Shown piece by piece: positions 7,308-14,252 of a DNA stretch of 14,632 nt. Location: contig DPYO01000164.1 in NCBI GenBank assembly GCA_003535775.1, forward strand, positions 1 through 14,632, given 5' to 3'. The DNA is from Fidelibacterota bacterium. GTDB lineage: Bacteria > Fidelibacterota > Marinisomatia > Marinisomatales > UBA8229. Numbering within the stretch: the first letter of the stretch is position 1; each line of letters opens with the position of its first letter. The translations under genes were made by a program, and so were the position numbers. Below the pieces are notes generated by a model. It was not told where the DNA came from. It searched no databases and saw nothing but the letters and a program-made list of their open reading frames with translations.

Positions 7308-8816
7308 TTGTCTTTAATTTTTCATCTACCTTCTTGGCAGTTAGCCATCCTATCAGGCATATTGATTGGCTTGGCTTATCCCCCTCTTCATCTTGGTTTT
7401 TTAGCTTGGATAGGGTTCGTACCTCTCATTTCTATCTTTTTAAATGAACGCTCTTCCTCCGTTGCAAAGTATTCTTTTCTTTCTGCAATTACTGCTAATT
7501 TCATTTCATTATACTGGATAGGGCTTAATAGCGGAGCGGGATTTATTCCCGTATTTGCTTCTCTCATTGGGGCTATCCTTTACCTCGCCCTGTTTTGGAC
7601 TATTCTTGGATTTCTACTTTCAAAAATTCATTCTTGGACGGGAAAAGGATTGTTTGTCTTTCCCTTTCTTTGGGTTTCCATGGAATGGTTAAGGAGTTTT
7701 GGACCGTTGGGGTTTCCGTGGATAAACCTCGCATTGACACAAACATCTTATTTACCGTTAATTCAAATCGCAGATTATGGTGGGAGTTATGGAATATCTT
7801 TTTGGATTATTTTCTTAAATGTAATTGTATTCCTGATTGTTACATCGTCTGTTAAGAATAGAAAAATGTGGATATTGCCATTTGGATTAATCTTAAGTTT
7901 TTGGATTTTTGGATCTATCCGTATCTCCTTAATATCAAACCAAACTGAAGAATTGAACTTTGATATCGCAGTAGTTCAACCGAATATTGATCCGAACCAA
8001 AAATGGGAACGGGACCACCGACAGGAGACATTCGCAGTTATGCATGATTTGTTGAATGAAGCAACACAGCTTCAGCCAGATTTGGTTTTATGGCCCGAAG
8101 TAGCAGTACCTTCCAATCTTCGTTTATCCCTTTCCGACCGGAGACCTATTCAGAATAAAGTAGTAGCCTCTGGAATTCCCCTGTTATCTGGGACGGTTGA
8201 TCACACTGTAAATCAAAATGGAGAAAAAGAATATTATAATGGTTCAATAATGATGTACCCAGATGGAAATATACAAATGTACCACAAAGTTCATTTGGTT
8301 CCTTTTGCAGAATATATTCCGTTTTCAAGATATTTTCCAATATTGAAAAAACTAAACTTTGGTCAAGGAAACTTTTCACAAGGAGATGAGTACACGGTTT
8401 TTAAAGTAGATTCAATACAATTTTCAAACATCATCTGTTATGAATCCAGCTTACCAGATATTATCCGGGAATTTATTAAGCGGGGTGCGCAGTTTCTGTC
8501 AATTCAAGCAAATGATGGTTGGCTGGGTAATTCATCTGGTCCGTACCAACATTTTGAGCTTGCAAAACTTCGTGCAGTTGAAAATCGAATTTCTATTGTA
8601 CGAAGTGCAAATACGGGTATTTCCGGTATTATTCTGCCAACAGGACGGGTGATGGAAAAAATTTCAATTGGTGAAAGAAAAGTAATTCATGGGGATATAT
8701 CTTTCTGGAATGGAACAAGCTTTTATACTGCTTTTGGTGATATATTCGCTATGTTATGTACAATTGTAATTTGCATTGTTTTGGGAATCGGATGGTTCAG
8801 AAATTATCTAAAATAA
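7308..8816 (+). CDS. lnt: apolipoprotein N-acyltransferase
   Basis: Adds the third acyl chain to lipoproteins in the inner membrane. About the first 205 residues are hydrophobic with several membrane spans, including GILIGLAYPPLHLGFLAWIG. A nitrilase-type catalytic domain follows, with the triad Glu264 (in LWPEVAVP), Lys327 (in MYHKVHLVPFAEYIP) and Cys377 (in ICYESSLP). The downstream block ANDGWLGNS...RSANTGISG and one C-terminal span are also typical. Numbers are from TTG 7308; they fall close to E. coli Lnt 267/335/387, which supports this start (502 residues). There is no in-frame ATG at the N terminus. The frame also opens at TTG 7218, but that would overlap ruvX by 62 bases and add 30 poorly hydrophobic residues. 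The 3' end overlaps the next gene by 25 bases. Confidence 0.93.
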   Translation: MSLIFHLPSWQLAILSGILIGLAYPPLHLGFLAWIGFVPLISIFLNERSSSVAKYSFLSAITANFISLYWIGLNSGAGFIPVFASLIGAILYLALFWTILGFLLSKIHSWTGKGLFVFPFLWVSMEWLRSFGPLGFPWINLALTQTSYLPLIQIADYGGSYGISFWIIFLNVIVFLIVTSSVKNRKMWILPFGLILSFWIFGSIRISLISNQTEELNFDIAVVQPNIDPNQKWERDHRQETFAVMHDLLNEATQLQPDLVLWPEVAVPSNLRLSLSDRRPIQNKVVASGIPLLSGTVDHTVNQNGEKEYYNGSIMMYPDGNIQMYHKVHLVPFAEYIPFSRYFPILKKLNFGQGNFSQGDEYTVFKVDSIQFSNIICYESSLPDIIREFIKRGAQFLSIQANDGWLGNSSGPYQHFELAKLRAVENRISIVRSANTGISGIILPTGRVMEKISIGERKVIHGDISFWNGTSFYTAFGDIFAMLCTIVICIVLGIGWFRNYLK

Positions 8817-9451
8817 ATTTAATTATTATTTTTATTCTTCAGGTTATTGTTGCTCAAGACCTGGTCTTGGAAAAGAATACACCAAAATTAAAACTGGCAC
8901 CTATTATAAAATCGTTAGTGATACCAGGAACAGGGGAATTTTCTCTGGGTAATAAAACTCGTGGGGAAATTTTTTCTTTAGTGGAAAGTGCTTTATGGAT
9001 AACGACCATTGGGAGTTTTTTAATGTCGAATATAGATCAAAGGAAATCCCAGGCGTTTGCTTCCGAGCATGCTAATGTATTTATTTCAGGAAAGGATAGA
9101 GAATTCTGGGTTGATATTGGAAATTATGATACGCGGGAAGCCTTCATTCAGGAACACTTGCGTTTCCGTGATAATGAGGCTGTTGAAAGATATAAGAACA
9201 TAGAATGGGATTGGGACTGGAAGGGATCAACATCTCAAAGAGAATCTTTTGAATCAATGCGAATCAGCAGTGATCGTTGGGCTCTTGCAGGGAAATTTTT
9301 TATCGGTGGAATTGTTTTGAATCATATCGTTTCAGCAATTGATGTGCTTTATCTTCAGAATCGATTTTTATCGACTGGAAAAATCACATTTGTTCCAAGG
9401 TATGATCCAGTAACTACGAATCTTATCTATTCATTGACTGTTCAATTTTAA
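8792..9451 (+). CDS. secreted or membrane protein, DUF5683-like, function unknown
   Basis: A 219-residue protein from ATG 8792. Its N terminus is a clear signal peptide or anchor: Lys-rich start, a hydrophobic run at ~9-19, then a possible cut after VIVAQ (~22). The upstream in-frame ATG at 8756 would spoil this signal. The segment IIKSLVIPGTGEFSLGNKTRG (39-59) followed by a hydrophobic helix resembles the PGxGxxYxGxxxRG block of DUF5683-type proteins of the FCB group. The middle (85-165) is soluble, charged and aromatic, with a striking EWDWDWKG at 138-145. A second hydrophobic stretch with GGIVLNHIVSAIDVLYLQN spans 172-190. The last residues LIYSLTVQF end in Phe like an outer-membrane strand. 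It overlaps lnt by 25 bases. I do not know a function, and the family call is tentative. Confidence 0.82.
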   Translation: MVQKLSKINLIIIFILQVIVAQDLVLEKNTPKLKLAPIIKSLVIPGTGEFSLGNKTRGEIFSLVESALWITTIGSFLMSNIDQRKSQAFASEHANVFISGKDREFWVDIGNYDTREAFIQEHLRFRDNEAVERYKNIEWDWDWKGSTSQRESFESMRISSDRWALAGKFFIGGIVLNHIVSAIDVLYLQNRFLSTGKITFVPRYDPVTTNLIYSLTVQF

Positions 9452-9495
9452 TCTCAAAAAATATTCTAATCTGCTGGATCAAATGAATGGTCATT

Positions 9496-9526
9496 ATTTC
9501 ACATTAAATTTCAATACATTTCAATA
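9496..9526 (+). repeat. short direct repeats ATTTCA(ATA) upstream of the EcfT gene
   Basis: The 82-base gap before the EcfT-like gene contains ATTTCAATA twice (9508-9516 and 9518-9526) at a 10-base period, plus a third ATTTCA at 9496-9501. Spacing of about one helical turn can suit a repeated protein-binding site, but in AT-rich DNA such short repeats also arise by chance. No clear SD is present before ATG 9534. Confidence 0.3.
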
Positions 9527-9533
9527 ATCAAAG

Positions 9534-10259
9534 ATGTTTCAAAATCCTCTGGTCCGGATTTGTTTTTATCTTAGTTTTTCACTGACAGTATTAATGAATC
9601 AAACAGTCTTAATACTTGGAATTGGAGTAATTATTTTTTTTGGTTTACTTTATTTAAACCGAAATCTATTCCCTGAAGTTTTAGTTCGAATAACACCATT
9701 CTTCAGATTTTTTCCATATATGGCAGTACTGTACGTTGGATCCTCCATTTTACTCACTACAGCGACGATGAGTGAAATTTTGATTGAGATTGGTTTTGCA
9801 TCATTAAAAATATTATTAATGGTTTCAATCATGGCACTTTATATTGAACAATCATTGTCATCAGGGTTTCTTCTCGCTCTCAGGAGTTTATGGAGTACTC
9901 TAAACCGTCCTTGGAAATGGGTGGAAGACTTTTTCCTTTTTTTCGAATTGACCTTTCGATTTTTTCCTGCTTTTCAGAAGGAGTGGGAGTCAATCCATAA
10001 AGGGAAATCAGCTTTGGGGTTAAATGCTAACACAACCCGTTGGACTCAAATTCAGAATGTTGGGCATGATCTTCCAGGAATTGTTCTGAGAAATTATCGG
10101 AAAGCAGAGGAAACTGCAAAAATGATGAAGTTGCGAGGTTATGGAAATCAGATTCCGAGGGGCGTAGCTTTTCCAATTAGATTTTATTTCAGTGACGGAC
10201 TTTTTATCATTGGTATAATCTGTTGTTTTTTTGGAGTAAATTTTCTTGGCAAGATTTAA
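9534..10259 (+). CDS. ecfT: EcfT-like transmembrane protein (energy-coupling factor T component), orphan
   Basis: A 241-residue integral membrane protein with hydrophobic spans at about 10-40, 55-75, 82-103 and 221-238. The layout matches EcfT/CbiQ: NPLVRICFYL near the start, FRFFPAFQKEWESI (141-154) and KAEETAKMMKLRGYG (190-204). EcfT proteins couple two ABC ATPases to a substrate-binding S protein for vitamin or metal-ion import. The second coupling motif LRG (200-202) is kept, but the first, normally ARG, reads ALG (160-162). No ATPase or S component gene is in the window. The gene sits directly before truA, as ecfT does in Firmicutes, with a 14-base overlap. The substrate cannot be named. 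The gene is sound; loss of classical coupling is an inference. Confidence 0.75.
   Translation: MFQNPLVRICFYLSFSLTVLMNQTVLILGIGVIIFFGLLYLNRNLFPEVLVRITPFFRFFPYMAVLYVGSSILLTTATMSEILIEIGFASLKILLMVSIMALYIEQSLSSGFLLALRSLWSTLNRPWKWVEDFFLFFELTFRFFPAFQKEWESIHKGKSALGLNANTTRWTQIQNVGHDLPGIVLRNYRKAEETAKMMKLRGYGNQIPRGVAFPIRFYFSDGLFIIGIICCFFGVNFLGKI
10233..10245 (+). promoter_or_regulatory. ribosome binding site supporting the TTG start of truA
   Basis: GGAG at 10233-10236 lies nine bases before TTG 10246, inside the end of the EcfT-like gene. It supports the TTG as the true truA start, together with the conserved N-terminal sequence that begins there. Confidence 0.5.
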
Positions 10260-10977
10260 AATCACCATACAATATGATGGAACAAATTTTTTTGGTTGGC
10301 AGTTTCAGCCGGAAAAAAGAACGGTCCAGGATGAATTAGAAAAGGTAATCTCCAAGTTCTCTGATAAAGAAAAAATTAAAGTCTTTGGTGCAGGACGTAC
10401 CGACGCAGGCGTTCATGCTTTAAGCCAGGTAGCTCATTTTGATCTTAATACTGATTTGGATACTTGCAACCTGATGAAGGCATTGAATGCTCATCTTTCT
10501 GAAGATATTCTTGTTGAAAGTTTAGATGTTGTTCCTGCTGATTTTCACGCCCGATATTCTGCACAAATACGGTATTATCGTTACCAATGTTACACCGGGA
10601 ATAATGTATTATTTCGGAATCAGTCGTGGATAACAGGACAATTAGACCAGTCAATCCTTCAATCAGTGGCTGAGACAGTTGTTGGAGAACATGATTTTCT
10701 CTCCTTCTTTAAGTTCAGAATTGATATGAAAAGTACTGTTTGCAAAATCTATGAATCCGTATGGAAAAAGCAAGATAAAATGTTAATTTACTATGTTTCC
10801 GGGAATCGATTTTTACATCACATGGTAAGATATTTAACTGGTACAATGGTAGAAATATCAAGAGGAAGATTCACGATTGAATTATTTTTGAATCTATTGA
10901 ATAATCCTGAAAAAAATGTTCAAATTTTTAAAGCGCCTCCTCAAGGGCTCATTCTTGAAAAGGTTGACTATGCCTAG
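10246..10977 (+). CDS. truA: tRNA pseudouridine(38-40) synthase TruA
   Basis: Converts uridines 38-40 of the tRNA anticodon arm to pseudouridine. The 243-residue protein starts MARFKITIQYDGTNFFGWQ, the standard TruA N terminus, from a TTG codon at 10246. The catalytic motif GAGRTDAGVHA is at 48-58 with nucleophile Asp53. RYYRYQCY (~108-115) carries the conserved tyrosine near the active site, and FLHHMVRYLTGTMVEISRGR (~188-207) is the usual C-terminal signature. It overlaps the EcfT gene by 14 bases and the protease gene by eight, so translation is probably coupled on both sides. Nothing is truncated or missing. Confidence 0.96.
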   Translation: MARFKITIQYDGTNFFGWQFQPEKRTVQDELEKVISKFSDKEKIKVFGAGRTDAGVHALSQVAHFDLNTDLDTCNLMKALNAHLSEDILVESLDVVPADFHARYSAQIRYYRYQCYTGNNVLFRNQSWITGQLDQSILQSVAETVVGEHDFLSFFKFRIDMKSTVCKIYESVWKKQDKMLIYYVSGNRFLHHMVRYLTGTMVEISRGRFTIELFLNLLNNPEKNVQIFKAPPQGLILEKVDYA

Positions 10978-12085
10978 ACTTATTTTCAGATTGATTGTAC
11001 TTTTTCTAGTATTTTTTTGTTTTCTCCCTAGTCAAAATGATATTATCCAATCCAGAAATACAGCTATCACCCGTGCGATCAAGATAGTCAGTCCTTCTGT
11101 TGCAAGTATCAATGTAATTCAACTTAAAGAAGTGACTACCCGCTCACCATTTAATGATCCATTTTTCCAAGATTTTTTTCCGTATGAGCTTCATCGTCAA
11201 AGGGTTAAAAGTTCAGGATCGGGAGTTGTTGTTAGTCCTGATGGGTATGTAATAACAAATTTCCATGTTGTTGAAAATGCGCTGGAAATTATTATTACTC
11301 TCCCAGGTGGTGAGGAATATGAGGCAGTTGTCATCGGCACAGACAGTATGACTGATTTAGCTTTACTTAAATTAGAAGGTGGAAATTTCCCATTTGCAAC
11401 GCTTGGAAATTCAGATGAATTGATCATCGGAGAATGGGTAGTTGCGTTAGGAAATCCGTACGGTTTATTCGATGTGAATGATCAACCCACAGCTACTGCC
11501 GGAATAATCAGTGCAGTGAATATGGATTTCGGCCAGCAAAAATCAGGGCAGGTGTTTCAGAATATGATTCAGACCGATGCTGCGATTAATCCGGGGAATA
11601 GTGGGGGTCCTCTTGTGAATAGTCGTGGAGAGGTTGTGGGAATTAATACATTTATTTTTACCGGATCTACAATGTCTCAGGGTTCGATTGGAATAGGATT
11701 TGCAATACCAATAAATCATGCGAAAAATATAGCTGAAGAATTAAAAACGAAAGGAAATATTGACCGCAGTTATTTCACAGGGATCCAGGTTCAACCATTA
11801 AACCAAAGGATCATTCGGTATCTTGATATTTCTGTCAAATCTGGTGTAATTATTATCGAAATCCAAAAAGGAAGCCCTGCAGAAAGAGCTAAGTTGGAAT
11901 TAGCAGATATAATACTATCTGTTAATGGTATTCAGGTGAAAACCGCAGAGGATATCAAGGAGATTATTCTTAACCAAGATCTACGCTCTGGAGATGAATT
12001 AGATATTAAAATTTATAGAAACAATCAAGAAAAGACTGTAACAATGAAATTAGGAAAAGTAAAAATGAAGTCAAGATATTGGTAA
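10970..12085 (+). CDS. HtrA/Deg-family periplasmic serine protease, one PDZ domain
   Basis: A 371-residue S1C protease. The N terminus (residues 3-20) is a strongly hydrophobic signal peptide or membrane anchor without an obvious cleavage site. The chymotrypsin-like domain holds the intact triad His99 (TNFHVV), Asp129 (DSMTDLALLKL) and Ser211 (INPGNSGGPLVN), with ALGNPYGL at 159-166. A single PDZ domain follows (~270-360), including GSPAERAKLELADIILSVNG. One PDZ and a possible anchor resemble DegS or other short HtrAs more than two-PDZ DegP; such enzymes act in envelope stress and quality control. The start is ATG 10970, with AAAAGG six bases upstream and an eight-base overlap with truA. An in-frame TTG at 10916 would place a charged stretch before the signal. 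The psd gene begins four bases after the stop. Confidence 0.93.
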   Translation: MPRLIFRLIVLFLVFFCFLPSQNDIIQSRNTAITRAIKIVSPSVASINVIQLKEVTTRSPFNDPFFQDFFPYELHRQRVKSSGSGVVVSPDGYVITNFHVVENALEIIITLPGGEEYEAVVIGTDSMTDLALLKLEGGNFPFATLGNSDELIIGEWVVALGNPYGLFDVNDQPTATAGIISAVNMDFGQQKSGQVFQNMIQTDAAINPGNSGGPLVNSRGEVVGINTFIFTGSTMSQGSIGIGFAIPINHAKNIAEELKTKGNIDRSYFTGIQVQPLNQRIIRYLDISVKSGVIIIEIQKGSPAERAKLELADIILSVNGIQVKTAEDIKEIILNQDLRSGDELDIKIYRNNQEKTVTMKLGKVKMKSRYW

Positions 12086-12089
12086 AAAT

Positions 12090-12728
12090 ATGATTGCGAA
12101 AGAAGGTCGAAAAATCATCCTGATATTATTTTTTCTAACAATTTTTTTCCGATTGGTTGGCAATATAAATGGATTCGAATGGTTGAGTTTCATTTATCTT
12201 ATCTCAGGCTTATTCTTTTTATTTTCTCTCATCTTCTTTCGTGATCCAAAACGCAATATACCCGCCGGTGAAAATAGTCTTGTTTCTCCTGCTGACGGAA
12301 AGATAATTAATGTAGAACAAGTAAATGATCCAGATGTAGGAAAAGGAATACTGGTATCAGTTTTTCTTAATATATTCAACGTACATGTGAACAGGGTACC
12401 TGTAACAGTACTTATAAAAAAAACGGATTACAAACAGGGGAAATTTTTGGCAGCGTTTAATCATAAAGCTTCGGATGAAAATGAGCAGACAATTATACTT
12501 ATGGAGTCACCAAAGGGGCTTATAAAAGTAAAGCAAGTTGCTGGACTTATTGCACGACGCATCCATTGTTATGCTCAGGCAGGAAAAACGTTATTGAAAG
12601 GAGATCGCCTTGGATTTATTATGTTTGGATCCCGTACTGATATTATTTTTCCCTTAATCTATCAGGTGCAGGTGCATAAAGGTCAAAAGGTAACTGGGGG
12701 AGAAACTATTATTGCTAAATTAGACTGA
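12090..12728 (+). CDS. psd: phosphatidylserine decarboxylase proenzyme, short form
   Basis: Decarboxylates phosphatidylserine to phosphatidylethanolamine at the inner membrane. The 212-residue protein belongs to the short (archaeal-type, PSD-A) group. Two hydrophobic segments (~9-24 and 31-50) anchor it, followed by FFRDPKRNIP (49-58), VSPADGKI (65-72), NIFNVHVNRVPV (94-105), KASDENEQ (126-133) and AGLIARRIHCYA (151-162). The self-cleavage site is FGSR (179-182): the chain is cut between Gly180 and Ser181, and Ser181 becomes the pyruvoyl cofactor. All key positions are present. It starts four bases after the protease gene without an obvious SD and is followed by pssA, which makes its substrate, so the two form a complete two-step module. 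Confidence 0.94.
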   Translation: MIAKEGRKIILILFFLTIFFRLVGNINGFEWLSFIYLISGLFFLFSLIFFRDPKRNIPAGENSLVSPADGKIINVEQVNDPDVGKGILVSVFLNIFNVHVNRVPVTVLIKKTDYKQGKFLAAFNHKASDENEQTIILMESPKGLIKVKQVAGLIARRIHCYAQAGKTLLKGDRLGFIMFGSRTDIIFPLIYQVQVHKGQKVTGGETIIAKLD

Positions 12729-12754
12729 GTAATTAAGAAGTGAAACCAAGTAAA

Positions 12755-13504
12755 ATGAATAAAAATCGCAAACGGCATATTCCTAATATTTTGACTGTGC
12801 TAAATATGTTTCTTGGATTTTTAGCAATCGGGATGTTGATTAAAGGCGATCCTATAAAGGCTGGTTGGCTGGTTTTATTCGCTGGTGTATTTGATGCAGT
12901 AGATGGAAAAATTGCTCGTTTATTGGGAATTCCATCGAGGTTTGGGACTGAATTTGATTCATTTGCCGATACAACTTCATTTTGTGTAGCACCATCGGTT
13001 TTGATATATACGACCTATGTCCATGGACTGCCACCAATTTTAGGTGGATTAATCAGTTTTATCCCTTTACTTTTTGGTACCATTCGTCTTGCACGTTTTA
13101 ATGTATTACAGGAGAAAGATCCAAAACCCTATTTCATTGGTTTGACCACTCCAATGAATGCTTTGTTCATTTTTGGATATATGCTGTTTAGCGATAAAAT
13201 ATCAGGGAATACAGGGGATCCAAGAATTGCGATTCTCCTTGTGATTATCATGGGGCTTTTAATGATCAGCCCCGTACGTTTTTCAAAAATTCCACTTATC
13301 TCTTTTCGAAAAGGTCGGAAAAACACCTCTCAGTTGTTGGGAGTATTTGCTTTATTGGTCAGCCTGATATTCCTCCGTGGAATTGTTTTGTTCCCTCTCT
13401 TATCGGTTTACATTCTATGGTGTGTTGTAGCCTGGGTTATCAATCCTCATGAAATAGTTGATTCTATGTCTATCAAAAACTCGTCGGAAAGAGAGATTCT
13501 CTAA
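12755..13504 (+). CDS. pssA: CDP-diacylglycerol--serine O-phosphatidyltransferase
   Basis: Joins CDP-diacylglycerol and serine to give phosphatidylserine and CMP. It is an integral membrane CDP-alcohol phosphatidyltransferase of the Bacillus-type PssA group. The 249-residue protein (from ATG 12755) has a basic start, HIPNILTVLNMFLGF, and a perfect family motif DG-x2-AR-x8-G-x3-D-x3-D with Asp50, Gly51, Ala54, Arg55, Gly64, Asp68 and Asp72. About seven to eight hydrophobic spans follow. GTG 12740 is an alternative in-frame start five codons earlier; neither start has a strong SD. Choice of serine as substrate rests on the similarity of the N-terminal half to PssA and on the adjacent psd gene. 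The TAA stop directly abuts the next gene. Confidence 0.92.
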   Translation: MNKNRKRHIPNILTVLNMFLGFLAIGMLIKGDPIKAGWLVLFAGVFDAVDGKIARLLGIPSRFGTEFDSFADTTSFCVAPSVLIYTTYVHGLPPILGGLISFIPLLFGTIRLARFNVLQEKDPKPYFIGLTTPMNALFIFGYMLFSDKISGNTGDPRIAILLVIIMGLLMISPVRFSKIPLISFRKGRKNTSQLLGVFALLVSLIFLRGIVLFPLLSVYILWCVVAWVINPHEIVDSMSIKNSSEREIL

Positions 13505-13792
13505 TTGAATAGACGATCTATCTTCCTCATCATGTTTGGTCTTGGATGTGGAGCTCTTATTGGAACTCTTTCAGGAGAATTACTAGGGATGTTACTCCCT
13601 GTAGGAGTTGTTAAAGATTTTTTTCTCACAAGTATTAATTTTGATTTAGCAGGTCTGGCAGGACAAGATTCAGGGGTAATAGTCTTAAATTTGATTATAT
13701 TTACAGTAAAATTTGGTCTTTCATTGAAATTTAATTTCACTAGCCTAATCGGGTTAGCAACTGCATATTATCTGCTGAGATTTTTCCGTTAG
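13505..13792 (+). CDS. DUF4321 family small membrane protein
   Basis: A 95-residue protein whose TTG start (13505) immediately follows the pssA stop. It begins NRRSIFLIMFGLGCGALIGT, a basic start then a first membrane span with small residues, followed by LSGELLGMLLPVG and KDFFLTS (37-43). A second hydrophobic region at ~58-74 and a third at ~80-92 follow, with the characteristic FGLSLKFNFTSLIG (70-83). This pattern fits DUF4321, a family of unknown function. ATG 13532 is an alternative start, but it would remove the basic residues and half of the first span. The position between the phospholipid genes and tatA suggests an envelope role; that is inference from context only. Confidence 0.78.
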   Translation: MNRRSIFLIMFGLGCGALIGTLSGELLGMLLPVGVVKDFFLTSINFDLAGLAGQDSGVIVLNLIIFTVKFGLSLKFNFTSLIGLATAYYLLRFFR

Positions 13793-13828
13793 TTGGATAA
13801 TTGAATTAAGTTAAATTCAGAATAGTTT

Positions 13829-13841
13829 AGGAGGAGAAATA
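13829..13841 (+). promoter_or_regulatory. strong Shine-Dalgarno sequence of tatA
   Basis: AGGAGG at 13829-13834 lies seven bases before ATG 13842. It is the most complete SD in the window, in contrast to most genes here, and suggests tatA is translated strongly and independently of its upstream neighbour. Confidence 0.85.
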
Positions 13842-14072
13842 ATGGATGAAAATAGATTAGTGTACGCGTTATTCAACCTTGGGCCTATGGAAATATTTTT
13901 CATTGTAGTAGTTATACTCGTTTTGTTTGGAGCAAAGCGAATACCAGAAATTGCCAAAGGAATTGGGCAGGGAATTCGCGAATTTAAAGGTGCGGTGGAT
14001 GGTGCAAAGAAAGATATTGAAAATGTTGGAAAAGAGATCGAATCTGAGAATGGTGAGAAATCACCTAAATAA
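13842..14072 (+). CDS. tatA: Sec-independent protein translocase subunit TatA
   Basis: A 76-residue protein with the TatA/E plan: a short N terminus, one membrane helix at ~15-30 (GPMEIFFIVVVILVLFG), the hinge FGAKRIPE (29-36), an amphipathic helix (~34-52) including IAKGIGQGIREFKGA, and a charged tail. TatA oligomerises to form the pore through which folded proteins cross the inner membrane. The FGAKRIPE hinge and short tail favour TatA over TatB. No tatC or tatB is in the window. It follows the DUF4321 gene after 49 bases and carries its own strong SD. Confidence 0.92.
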   Translation: MDENRLVYALFNLGPMEIFFIVVVILVLFGAKRIPEIAKGIGQGIREFKGAVDGAKKDIENVGKEIESENGEKSPK

Positions 14073-14252
14073 TTCTCCCTTCTAAGTAAAACTTCTACTA
14101 TATTCAAAACCCTTCTTATTTAATATTCTTTCTTAAAATAGACTGTATGTAATTCCTTGCGTTGTTGGGAATATTTTGTGTAGAAACAAATCTAATATTC
14201 AAACGTAGGGAATAAGTAAGAATGAAAAAATTCTCTTTAAATTACTAATATT
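14073..14252. other. 180-base intergenic region with inverted repeat, probable operon boundary
   Basis: This is the longest non-coding stretch in the window. AATATTC occurs at 14122-14128 and 14194-14200, and its reverse complement GAATATT at 14169-14175, giving a 7-base inverted repeat with an 18-base spacer (14169-14200). ATTCC/GGAAT (14152-14156 and 14168-14172) could form another small stem. Neither is followed by a proper T-run, so I see no convincing intrinsic terminator, and no promoter with good -35 and -10 boxes. The size of the gap and the start of a new gene after it suggest a promoter for batA lies here. Confidence 0.35.

Noticed and set aside
8440..8652. Second forward frame inside lnt
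   Set aside because: It overlaps the catalytic domain of lnt, including the conserved ANDGWLG and SANTGISG segments, which are in the other frame.
9434..9467. TTGACT (9434) and TATTCT (9462) as a promoter for the EcfT gene
   Set aside because: The spacing of 22 bases is too long for a standard sigma70 promoter, and the -10 match is poor.
9482..9495. Hairpin AATGA-ATGG-TCATT as a terminator after the DUF5683-like gene
   Set aside because: The stem is only five weak pairs and no T-run follows.
13490..13502. Small inverted repeat AGAGA/TCTCT at the pssA stop
   Set aside because: A five-base stem with a three-base loop at a gene junction, with no T-run; more likely chance or part of a purine-rich ribosome-binding region.
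13842..14072. TatB instead of TatA
   Set aside because: The FGAKRIPE hinge and short charged tail fit TatA; TatB usually has a longer tail.
13817..14107. 96-codon open frame on the minus strand over tatA
   Set aside because: It covers the clear tatA gene with its strong SD; its own residues show no domain or signal.
14222..14248. Eight-codon mini-ORF (MKKFSLNY) just before batA
   Set aside because: Too short to distinguish from chance, has no SD, and has no amino-acid bias suggesting an attenuator.
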